Origin: Chloroflexota bacterium
GTDB lineage: Bacteria > Chloroflexota > Limnocylindria > QHBO01
Reading direction: 5' to 3'
Length of the DNA: 7,107 nt
Assembly: GCA_005882055.1 (NCBI GenBank)
Contig: VBGQ01000199.1
Coordinates: 1-7,107 of the forward strand
Made by a program: the position numbers and the translations under genes. The number at the start of each line of letters is the position of its first letter. Position 1 is the stretch's first letter. The notes beneath the pieces were generated by a model, which saw only the letters and a program-made list of their open reading frames with translations, made no database searches and was not told where the DNA came from. Shown in pieces: positions 1 through 5,192 of this stretch.

Positions 1-4
1 GACC

Positions 5-709
5 ATGGGCACCCTGCGCATCACGAGGCTCGGTCACGGCGGGATCCTCTACCGATCGCCCGCCGACAAGTGGCTGTGGGTCGACCGCTGGAGCGGAGCA
101 CCGACCTACGCCCAGGCCTACCGGGAGGCAGAGCAGGTCGACGTCGTGGCTCCGACACATGGTCATTTCGACCATGTCGGCAACGACGCCGCGGACGTCG
201 TAGAGCTGGCCGAGTCGGGCGCCACCGTCGTCGGCAGCCACGAGCTGCAGATCTACCTCGCTGGCCTTGGCGTGCAGTCGATCGGCATGAACAAGGGCGG
301 CACCGTCGAGGCGGCGGGGATCAAGCTGACCATGTTCCACGCCGTCCATTCCGGCGGCATCACCCTCACCGGCGAGGGCGCGGAGACGACCCGCGAGGTC
401 GGCTGCTGGGGATGGCTGATCGAGTTCGAAGACGGGACGCGGGTTTACCACTCCGGCGACACGGACCTCTTTGGCGACATGGCCTTCGTGCGCGCCTGGG
501 GAGCCACAATTGCGGTGCTGCCCATTGGCGGCCACTTCACCATGGGGCCCGCCGCAGCGGCGCGGGCCATCACCCTGACCGGAGTCAAGACCGTGATCCC
601 GGTCCACTACGCCACCTTCCCGATCCTGGCCGGCACCCCGTCGGAGCTGGCCAAGCTGACCGATGCCAAGGTGGTCGAGCTGGAACCGGGCGAAACCTGG
701 GAGGCATGA
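5..709 (+). CDS. UPF0173/YtkL-type metal-dependent hydrolase (metallo-beta-lactamase fold)
   Basis: The 234-residue protein has the metal-site pattern of the metallo-beta-lactamase fold: THGHFDH at residues 51-57 (H52, H54, D56, H57), a further His at H115 (AVHSGG), YHSGDTD at 148-154 with D152, and H201 in PVHYATFP. An early LGHGG (H11) and LPIGGHFTMGP (172-182) are typical of the UPF0173/YtkL/UlaG-like branch, which usually runs about 225-235 residues, so the gene looks full length. Two zinc or manganese ions are expected. No signal peptide is visible, so the enzyme should be cytoplasmic. The physiological substrate of this branch is generally unknown; hydrolysis of a phosphoester, lactone or thioester cannot be told apart here. 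The ATG at 5 puts the first beta strand (LRITRLGHGG) right at the N-terminus, as in relatives, but its ribosome site lies outside the window. The next gene begins one base after the stop. Confidence 0.92.
   Translation: MGTLRITRLGHGGILYRSPADKWLWVDRWSGAPTYAQAYREAEQVDVVAPTHGHFDHVGNDAADVVELAESGATVVGSHELQIYLAGLGVQSIGMNKGGTVEAAGIKLTMFHAVHSGGITLTGEGAETTREVGCWGWLIEFEDGTRVYHSGDTDLFGDMAFVRAWGATIAVLPIGGHFTMGPAAAARAITLTGVKTVIPVHYATFPILAGTPSELAKLTDAKVVELEPGETWEA
699..704 (+). promoter_or_regulatory. Shine-Dalgarno site for the small membrane protein gene
   Basis: GGGAGG lies inside the last codons of the upstream hydrolase gene, six bases before the ATG at 711. It decides the start of the downstream gene in favour of 711 over an in-frame ATG at 663, which lies well inside the hydrolase gene and would add 16 charged residues ahead of the hydrophobic N-terminus. 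Confidence 0.7.
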
Positions 710-710
710 G

Positions 711-1088
711 ATGGGACTGATCCTTTCGATCTTCGCCGCGCTGGGCGGCAGCGTGGCCGGCGCCGCGGTGCGCGCCGGCATTTCCATGGCGGACCAGCAG
801 CTGGCGCGCAAGGCCGGCAAGGCTGAGCCGATGATGATCAACGGCTCGCTGGTCGGCGGCGTGGCCGCCGGAGTCGTGACCGATGCGGTGGGCGGCGGTG
901 TGGGGATGGCCTTCTGGCTGGGCGCCGTCCTCGGCGCGGCAGGCGCCGATCGGCTCGACTGGTGGCTGCTCGACCGGCTCGGGGTCGACCGCGACGCCCT
1001 GATGGCCAAGGCACGTCAGGCCGCCGAGAGCGCTCAGCGGCAGGCTCGCAAGGCCATGCCGATCAGCGAGGAGGCGGTCGAGGCCTAG
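711..1088 (+). CDS. Small Gly/Ala-rich probable membrane protein, unknown function
   Basis: I do not recognise a named family for this 125-residue protein. A hydrophobic N-terminus (residues 1-24, with GGSVAGAAVRAG) is followed by a short charged, Lys-rich stretch (33-38) and a second long hydrophobic segment (about 45-79) full of glycines (GSLVGGVAAG, GGGVG, GAVLGAAGA). This resembles the glycine-zipper packing of small membrane proteins. The tail (about 93-116) is Ala-, Arg- and Gln-rich and predicts as an amphipathic, charged cytoplasmic helix. The start at 711 is backed by a GGGAGG ribosome site and a one-base gap to the hydrolase stop, so the two genes are almost certainly co-transcribed. 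The stop lies in a CTAG that is also the stop of the convergent gene. That the protein is real is well supported by composition and context; its role is not known. Confidence 0.75.
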   Translation: MGLILSIFAALGGSVAGAAVRAGISMADQQLARKAGKAEPMMINGSLVGGVAAGVVTDAVGGGVGMAFWLGAVLGAAGADRLDWWLLDRLGVDRDALMAKARQAAESAQRQARKAMPISEEAVEA

Positions 1089-1666
1089 GTTCCGAACAGG
1101 AATTCCGCGGCGCTGTGCATCGCGAAGAAGGCGACCAGCAGCAGCGAGAGGACAACTGCCACCAGGGTCAGCGCTCGACCGCGGATGGCGAACGAGATCA
1201 TCAGTTCTCCCGCCTCGCGGTGGAGCGAGAACCGTAGGACGGGCAGCACCGCGATCGCGAACGCCAGCACGGGTGCGCCCATCAGGCCCAAGCCAATGAT
1301 CTTGTTGCCGAGCAACTGCTGCTGGATCGGCTCGATGGCCGCCGCCATGCCCGGAATGCCCACGTTGTAGGCCAAGGCACTCAACGCGAGCACGACCGTC
1401 GTTGGCAACGCCACGAGGATCGCCAGCAGCGCAAACGTCCGTGCATGCCACCCGCCGAAGTCGATCGTCACAGCTGAACCTCCCGAGGTGATCAGGGACT
1501 TGGATGCTGCCCGGGCATGGAGCGCAACCGCGGCACCCACCGCATCGGTGATGGCCGCCGCGGTAGCCGGCACGTCTTCGAGGAGAGCGGCATACTCGCT
1601 TCCGTATCGGCGCCGCCAGGCACGCGGGTAGGCTCGGACCAGGAGCCGAGCCAGACGCGGTCTCAT
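1085..1666 (-). CDS. PadR-associated three-helix membrane protein, unknown function
   Basis: This 193-residue protein begins with a basic, aromatic stretch, YPRAWRRRYGSEYAALLED (residues 13-31). From recall, this motif marks small membrane proteins encoded directly after PadR regulators in Actinobacteria and Chloroflexi. Residues 32-70 look soluble and Ala-rich. Three hydrophobic segments follow at about 76-100, 123-146 and 165-184, separated by basic linkers (RFSLHR, IRGR). The start is set by its junction with padR: the PadR stop and this ATG share one base (TGATG), so translation is probably coupled. No catalytic motif is visible. It may sense or transmit a membrane signal to PadR, or assist the divergent exporter, but both ideas rest only on position. 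It ends in the CTAG shared with the plus-strand gene. Confidence 0.8.
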   Translation of the reverse strand: MRPRLARLLVRAYPRAWRRRYGSEYAALLEDVPATAAAITDAVGAAVALHARAASKSLITSGGSAVTIDFGGWHARTFALLAILVALPTTVVLALSALAYNVGIPGMAAAIEPIQQQLLGNKIIGLGLMGAPVLAFAIAVLPVLRFSLHREAGELMISFAIRGRALTLVAVVLSLLLVAFFAMHSAAEFLFGT

Positions 1667-1959
1667 CAGCCCACCACCCGGGCCAGACCGATGCTGACCG
1701 CCTCGCGCATCTCCTGCAGGCGCGCGCGGAGCGCCGAGCGGCCGGCTGGGGTGAGGCGGTAGGGCCGTCGGCGACCGTCCGGCGCCATCGGCTCCACCAG
1801 ACCTTCGGCGTCGAGCCGCGTGAGCGCGCCGTACAGCGTTCCGGGACCAAGGTGCACGCTGGCAAAGGCCTCGACGTCGCGCATCATGGCGTGTCCATGC
1901 TTGGGGCCCGAAGCGAGGCTGATCATGATCAGCAGACCTGGATCCTGGACCACCGTCAT
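1666..1959 (-). CDS. PadR-family transcriptional regulator (short form)
   Basis: The 97-residue protein matches the PadR winged-helix pattern almost end to end: LLIMISLASGPKHGHAMMRDVE (9-30, with the HGHA turn), LGPGTLYGALTRLDAEGLVE (37-56, recognition helix) and RRRPYRLTPAGRSALRARL (63-81, the beta wing and start of the C-terminal helix). The C-terminal dimerisation helix is short (to 97), placing it in the small PadR group (usually about 100-115 residues). PadR proteins are normally dimeric repressors that release DNA on binding a toxic small molecule, and they often control divergent or adjacent efflux genes. Here an ABC exporter is divergent across a 113 bp gap that contains a matching inverted repeat. 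The ATG at 1959 has an AGGGGAG ribosome site eight bases upstream (1968-1974). The ligand cannot be read from the sequence. Confidence 0.93.
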   Translation of the reverse strand: MTVVQDPGLLIMISLASGPKHGHAMMRDVEAFASVHLGPGTLYGALTRLDAEGLVEPMAPDGRRRPYRLTPAGRSALRARLQEMREAVSIGLARVVG

Positions 1960-1973
1960 GCTGCCCGCTCCCC

Positions 1974-2008
1974 TGCTACGTCAAGCGATACTACGTGCGG
2001 CGTAGCAT
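1974..2008. promoter_or_regulatory. Probable PadR operator: CTACG/CGTAG inverted repeat with an extra half-site
   Basis: The core dyad is ATACTACG (1988-1995), a 5-base spacer TGCGG, then CGTAGCAT (2001-2008); the 8-base arms match at 7 of 8 positions. A third copy, TGCTACG (1974-1980), lies 15 bases to the left in direct orientation and is the exact 7-base reverse complement of CGTAGCA (2001-2007). PadR proteins bind inverted repeats of about this size near their own promoters. The right arm overlaps the candidate padR -10 box, so binding should block padR transcription. Assignment to PadR is inference from position and symmetry. Confidence 0.6.
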
Positions 2009-2033
2009 ACGTCGGCCCGCAGAGCGTCGTCAA
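2004..2033 (-). promoter_or_regulatory. Candidate padR promoter
   Basis: On the minus strand TTGACG (2033-2028, five of six matches to the -35 consensus) is followed after 18 bases by TATGCT (2009-2004, four of six matches to the -10 consensus). Transcription would begin near 1997, giving a leader of about 40 bases with the AGGGGAG ribosome site. The -10 box lies in the right arm of the inverted repeat, which fits autorepression. The spacing is at the long end of normal and the boxes were found by eye. Confidence 0.4.
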
Positions 2034-2057
2034 CGGGCGGGCGGCGGGCGGCGTCGG

Positions 2058-2063
2058 TAGAAT
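2058..2063 (+). promoter_or_regulatory. Candidate -10 box of the ABC exporter operon (leaderless start)
   Basis: TAGAAT matches the -10 consensus at five of six positions and ends nine bases before the ATPase ATG at 2073. A transcript from it would start at or within a few bases of that ATG. The bases between (CTCTGCTCC) contain no ribosome site, as expected for a leaderless mRNA of the kind common in GC-rich bacteria. No -35 box is visible at the usual distance (the region is GGGCGG-like). Confidence 0.45.
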
Positions 2064-2072
2064 CTCTGCTCC

Positions 2073-3011
2073 ATGTCTGGTGCCACCGGTGATGCGCTGG
2101 TCCGTGCCCGGAAGCTAACGAAACGGTTCGGAAGCTTCACGGCTGTCGACGCCGTCGACTTCGACGTGCGGCCTGGCGAGTCATTCGGGTTCCTGGGGCC
2201 GAACGGGGCTGGCAAGACCTCGACCATGCGCATGATCGCGTGCGCATCGCCGGTTACCGATGGCGAGCTTTCGGTGATCGACATGAACCCGCAGACCCAG
2301 GCGCGTGAGATCAAGGCCCGCCTCGGCGTCGTGCCGCAGACCGACAACCTCGACACCGAGCTGACGGTGCGCGAGAACCTCGAGATGTACGCCCGCTACT
2401 TCGACATCCCCGGTTCCGTCGCACGCAGCCGCGCCGACGAGCTGCTCGAATTCGTTCAGCTCGACGAGCGGGCCAAGGACCAGGTCGAGACCCTTTCGGG
2501 TGGCATGAAGCGACGGCTGACCATCGCCCGCGCGCTGATCAACGAGCCCGACCTCATCATCTTCGACGAACCCACCACTGGCCTCGACCCGCAGGCCCGC
2601 CATCTGCTCTGGGACCGGCTGTATCGGCTCAAGCAGCGCGGCGCGACGCTGATCATCACGACGCACTACATGGACGAGGCGGAGCAGCTTTGCGATCGGC
2701 TGGTCGTGATGGACAAGGCGCGCATCGCCGCAGAGGGGTCGCCCCGCGAGCTCATCGACCGCTACAGCACCAAGGAGGTGCTCGAGCTGCGCTTCGGGGA
2801 TGCCGAGCGCGCGGGCCTGGACGGGCGGCTTGAGGGACTTGCACAGCGAGTCGAGGTTCTTCCTGACCGAACACTGCTCTACACCGATGACGGGGAGAAG
2901 ACGCTGGACGAGGTCCACCAGCGCAACATCGCCGTCCAGAGCGCCCTGGTACGGCGCGCCTCCCTGGAGGATGTGTTCCTGAGCCTGACGGGGCGATCCT
3001 TGGTCGAATGA
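2073..3011 (+). CDS. ABC-2 type exporter ATP-binding subunit (NodI/DrrA-like)
   Basis: This 312-residue ATPase has every ABC motif in place: Walker A GPNGAGKTS (42-50, K48), Q-loop Gln (Q89), signature LSGGM (141-145), Walker B LIIFDEP (161-167, catalytic E166), D-loop GLDP (170-173) and H-loop His198. After the nucleotide-binding domain (about 1-225) comes a C-terminal domain ending in RASLEDVFLSLTGR (295-308), a hallmark of NodI/DrrA-type exporters (usually about 300-330 residues). It should sit on the cytoplasmic face and drive the two permeases encoded next. The start has no Shine-Dalgarno site but lies ten bases after a TAGAAT box, so it may be leaderless. Its stop overlaps the next ATG (ATGA, 3008-3011). 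The substrate is unknown; a divergent PadR gene favours a drug-like or toxic compound over a nodulation-type lipid sugar. Confidence 0.95.
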   Translation: MSGATGDALVRARKLTKRFGSFTAVDAVDFDVRPGESFGFLGPNGAGKTSTMRMIACASPVTDGELSVIDMNPQTQAREIKARLGVVPQTDNLDTELTVRENLEMYARYFDIPGSVARSRADELLEFVQLDERAKDQVETLSGGMKRRLTIARALINEPDLIIFDEPTTGLDPQARHLLWDRLYRLKQRGATLIITTHYMDEAEQLCDRLVVMDKARIAAEGSPRELIDRYSTKEVLELRFGDAERAGLDGRLEGLAQRVEVLPDRTLLYTDDGEKTLDEVHQRNIAVQSALVRRASLEDVFLSLTGRSLVE

Positions 3012-3745
3012 GCAGGACCGCTCAGCCGCCTCACCGGAGCCTCTTCTTCGGCTTCCTGCAGCCGTTCATGTTCCTGACCGCCATGGGCTTGGGCATCGGG
3101 GGCCTCCTGGCCCGCACCAACCCGAACGCCTTTGGGCCCGCCGGCTACATCGGCTTCCTCGGACCTGGACTGCTGGGCGCAATGGCCATGCAGACCGCCA
3201 CCTTCGAGTCGAGCTACCCGATCATGAACAAGATCATGTGGGGCCGGAACTACGAGGCCATCCTGTCGACCCCGCTTAGCACACGGAACATCCTGCTCGG
3301 GGAGCTCGGCTGGATCGGCTTCCGGCTCATGACGGTGGGCACGATCTTCCTCGCGGTCCTCGCCCTCTTTCGGGTGGCGCAAACGCCCCTCGCCCTCCTA
3401 TCGATCCCCGTGATTGGACTCACCGGCCTGGGCTTCTCGAGCTGGCTGATCGCCTTCGCCGCCCGGCAGCGCAACGACGTGGGCTTCTCGTGGGTCTTTC
3501 GCTTCGTCATCAACCCGCTTTTCCTCTTCAGCGGCACGTTCTTCCCCCTGGCCCAGATGCCGCAGGCGGTGCAGGTCATCGCCTGGTTCACGCCCCTCTT
3601 CCACGGCGTGGAGTTGATGCGCGGGCTGGTCCTGGGCCACCTGGACCTGGCTACGGCGCCCTGGCACCTGGCCTACCTGCTCGTCTTCTTCGCCGTAGGA
3701 CTGGTGCTGGCAGACCGATCGCTCGCCAAGCGGCTGGCGAACTGA
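3008..3745 (+). CDS. ABC-2 type exporter permease, first subunit (short N-terminus)
   Basis: This 245-residue integral membrane protein has about six hydrophobic segments (near 12-34, 46-68, 98-122, 127-152, 160-180 and 219-236). It carries the ABC-2/NodJ hallmark FLFSGTFFPLAQMPQ (172-186) followed by FTPLFHGVELMRGLVLG (194-210). It aligns by eye along its whole length with the second permease, so the pair probably forms a heterodimeric channel under the shared ATPase. Only about ten residues precede the first membrane segment (SLFFGFLQPFMFLTAMGLGIGG), whereas the partner has nearly forty, including a basic helix. The usual N-terminal cytoplasmic helix therefore appears to be missing or very short. 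The start overlaps the ATPase stop by four bases (ATGA) with no ribosome site of its own, so it depends on translational coupling. The upstream in-frame reading does not resemble a permease N-terminus. Confidence 0.92.
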   Translation: MSRTAQPPHRSLFFGFLQPFMFLTAMGLGIGGLLARTNPNAFGPAGYIGFLGPGLLGAMAMQTATFESSYPIMNKIMWGRNYEAILSTPLSTRNILLGELGWIGFRLMTVGTIFLAVLALFRVAQTPLALLSIPVIGLTGLGFSSWLIAFAARQRNDVGFSWVFRFVINPLFLFSGTFFPLAQMPQAVQVIAWFTPLFHGVELMRGLVLGHLDLATAPWHLAYLLVFFAVGLVLADRSLAKRLAN

Positions 3746-3748
3746 CCA

Positions 3749-4570
3749 ATGGCCGTGCTGCAAGCAGGGGCCACGCGCTCAAGGCCGATGCGGGCCTGGG
3801 ATGTCGTCTGGAAGGCCCGGCGGCTGGTCGAGCGCAACATCATGGTCTATCGCCACCAGTGGATCGTGATCCTGTCCGGGGTGGCGGAGCCGATCTTCTA
3901 CCTGGTCGGGATCGGGATGGGCCTGGGCGGCCTGGTTCAAACGGTGAAGCTGTCTGACGGTCGAGTGATCTCATACACCGCATACGTGGCCCCGGCGCTG
4001 TTGGCCACCGCAGCCATGAATGGCGCGGTCTTCGAGACGATCTTCAACGTCTTCTTCAAGCTCAACTTTGCCAAGACCTACGACGGGATCCTGGCCACGC
4101 CCATGGGGATCGGTGAGATCGCGATTGGCGAGATGCTGTGGGCGCTCATGCGAGCCACGCTGTACGCCGTCAGCATGCTGGTGCTCATGGTGGTGCTGGG
4201 CCTGATCCTCTCGCCGTGGGCGATCCTGGCACTCCCCGTGACGCTGTTCGTGGCGGCCACCTTCGCCGCCACAGGACTGGCCGGGACGGCGTTCCTTCGC
4301 ACGGTCCAGGACTTCGACATCCCCATGGGGCTGATCGTGATGCCGATGTTCCTGTTCAGCGGCACCTTCTTCCCGGTCAGCGCCTATCCGACCCCGATCC
4401 AGCTGTTCATGCAGGCGACGCCGCTCTTCCATTCGATCAGCCTCATCCGCGGGCTGACCACCGGAGTCGTTGGCGGGCAGCAGGCGGTGGACTTCGCCTA
4501 TCTGCTTGGATTCTTCTCCTTGATGATGGTCATCGCCATGCGCCGCATGGAGCGCAAGCTGATCAAGTAG
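3749..4570 (+). CDS. ABC-2 type exporter permease, second subunit
   Basis: This 273-residue membrane protein is of the NodJ/DrrB type. A basic cytoplasmic N-terminal helix (RAWDVVWKARRLVERNIMVY, 15-34) leads into the first membrane segment (ILSGVAEPIFYLVGIGMGLGG). The motif FLFSGTFFPVSAYPTP, followed by TPLFHSISLIRGLTTG, is the conserved ABC-2 signature shared with the first permease. The C-terminus is basic (MRRMERKLIK), as expected for a cytoplasmic end. The gene starts three bases after the previous stop. No strong ribosome site precedes 3749, and an in-frame ATG at 3788 (residue 14, MRAWDVVWK) is an equally plausible start because the first 13 residues look unconserved. The gene ends by overlapping the last eight bases of the convergent pgsA gene. 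The exported substrate is unknown. Confidence 0.93.
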   Translation: MAVLQAGATRSRPMRAWDVVWKARRLVERNIMVYRHQWIVILSGVAEPIFYLVGIGMGLGGLVQTVKLSDGRVISYTAYVAPALLATAAMNGAVFETIFNVFFKLNFAKTYDGILATPMGIGEIAIGEMLWALMRATLYAVSMLVLMVVLGLILSPWAILALPVTLFVAATFAATGLAGTAFLRTVQDFDIPMGLIVMPMFLFSGTFFPVSAYPTPIQLFMQATPLFHSISLIRGLTTGVVGGQQAVDFAYLLGFFSLMMVIAMRRMERKLIK

Positions 4571-5192
4571 GCGGGCGCTCCTCCGGCCGAGGGGGCGGAG
4601 ACCCCATCAGCATCGGCAGCGAACCGCGCAGGTAGTCGATCCCCGAGATGATCGCGAGCGCCGTCGCCGCGACCATCAGCCAAAAGCCGCTTGTTGCCAG
4701 CGGGTTTGCGGACCCGGTGCCCGCCAGCGGACCGCCCGTCATGGCGTCGCGGGCCAGGAGGAGGACGAACACGCCAACCAGCGTGGCCAGGGTCTTCGCC
4801 TTGCCGAGCGCGCGGGCGGCGATGACGACGCTCTCCGAAGCGGCGAGCTGCCGGATGCCACCGATCACCAGCTCCCGCCCCAGGATCGTGGCCGCGATCC
4901 AGGTGGGCAGCAGCCCGACCTCCACCATGGCAATCATCACGCCGGCTACCAGCACCTTGTCGGCGGTGAGGTCCATGAACACGCCCAGCGAAGTGACCTC
5001 GTCTCGCGCACGAGCGATGCGGCCGTCGAGGAAGTCCGTGATAGCGGCGACCGCGAAGACCACCCCCGCCAGCAGCCCGCCGCCCGGGATCGGCAGCAGG
5101 ATCAGCGCCATGACCACAGGGGTGAGCGCGATCCGGGCGAGGCCCAGCAGGTTGGGGAGCGTCGTGATCCGCGCCGCCCGCGCGGACCTCAT
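4563..5192 (-). CDS. pgsA: CDP-diacylglycerol--glycerol-3-phosphate 3-phosphatidyltransferase (phosphatidylglycerophosphate synthase)
   Basis: The enzyme transfers a phosphatidyl group from CDP-diacylglycerol to glycerol-3-phosphate, giving phosphatidylglycerophosphate, the precursor of phosphatidylglycerol and cardiolipin, in the cytoplasmic membrane. The 209-residue protein contains the complete CDP-alcohol phosphotransferase motif D53-x2-D56-G57-x2-A60-R61-x8-G70-x3-D74-x3-D78. PgsA-like features are the NLLGLARIALTP N-terminus (14-25), RELVIGGIRQ (106-115) and GKAKT (130-134). Several hydrophobic helices span the rest (about 22-52, 79-98, 135-147, 171-185). The Pro/Arg-rich tail (199-209) is unconserved. 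The start at 5192 has GAGG seven bases upstream and overlaps the ptsI stop (ATGA). A longer frame reaches 5420, but its added 76 residues are Arg-rich and antisense-like, so I reject it. Other CDP-alcohol transferases (phosphatidylserine or inositol-phosphate types) are less likely. Confidence 0.92.
   Translation of the reverse strand: MRSARAARITTLPNLLGLARIALTPVVMALILLPIPGGGLLAGVVFAVAAITDFLDGRIARARDEVTSLGVFMDLTADKVLVAGVMIAMVEVGLLPTWIAATILGRELVIGGIRQLAASESVVIAARALGKAKTLATLVGVFVLLLARDAMTGGPLAGTGSANPLATSGFWLMVAATALAIISGIDYLRGSLPMLMGSPPPRPEERPPT
4576..4597 (+). terminator. Possible terminator hairpin of the ABC exporter operon, inside the 3' end of pgsA
   Basis: Six bases past the permease stop, CGCTCCTC (4576-4583) can pair with GAGGGGGCG (4589-4597) around a CGGCC loop. 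The stem is eight pairs with one G-U pair and one bulged G. There is no T-run after it, so it would be a weak or U-tract-free terminator. It lies within pgsA coding sequence (Pro/Glu/Arg-rich tail), and its base composition alone could explain the pairing. Confidence 0.25.

Larger units (their letters stand above)
1960..2072. promoter_or_regulatory. Divergent promoter region between padR and the ABC exporter operon
   Basis: This is the only sizeable non-coding stretch in the window (113 bp) and must hold the start signals of two oppositely transcribed operons. From left to right it contains the padR ribosome site (1968-1974), CTACG half-sites forming an inverted repeat (1974-2008), a candidate padR promoter on the minus strand (2004-2033), a GC-rich filler with a GGGCGG...GCGGGCGG run (about 2034-2055), and a -10 like TAGAAT (2058-2063) just before the ATPase start. 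Confidence 0.75.

Noticed and set aside
1088..1104. TTCC-gaaca-GGAA hairpin after the small membrane gene as a terminator
   Set aside because: The stem has only four good pairs and there is no T-run, so chance is a sufficient explanation.
585..1865. Long open frame (426 codons) on the minus strand running across the hydrolase, small membrane gene and padR
   Set aside because: It overlaps four well-supported genes, its product is Arg/Gly/Ala-rich without any domain, and long empty frames are normal opposite GC-rich genes.
2181..2918. Open frame of 245 codons antisense to the ABC ATPase
   Set aside because: It mirrors the ATPase codons, has no recognisable motif and no ribosome site that I could see; the sense frame has all ABC motifs.
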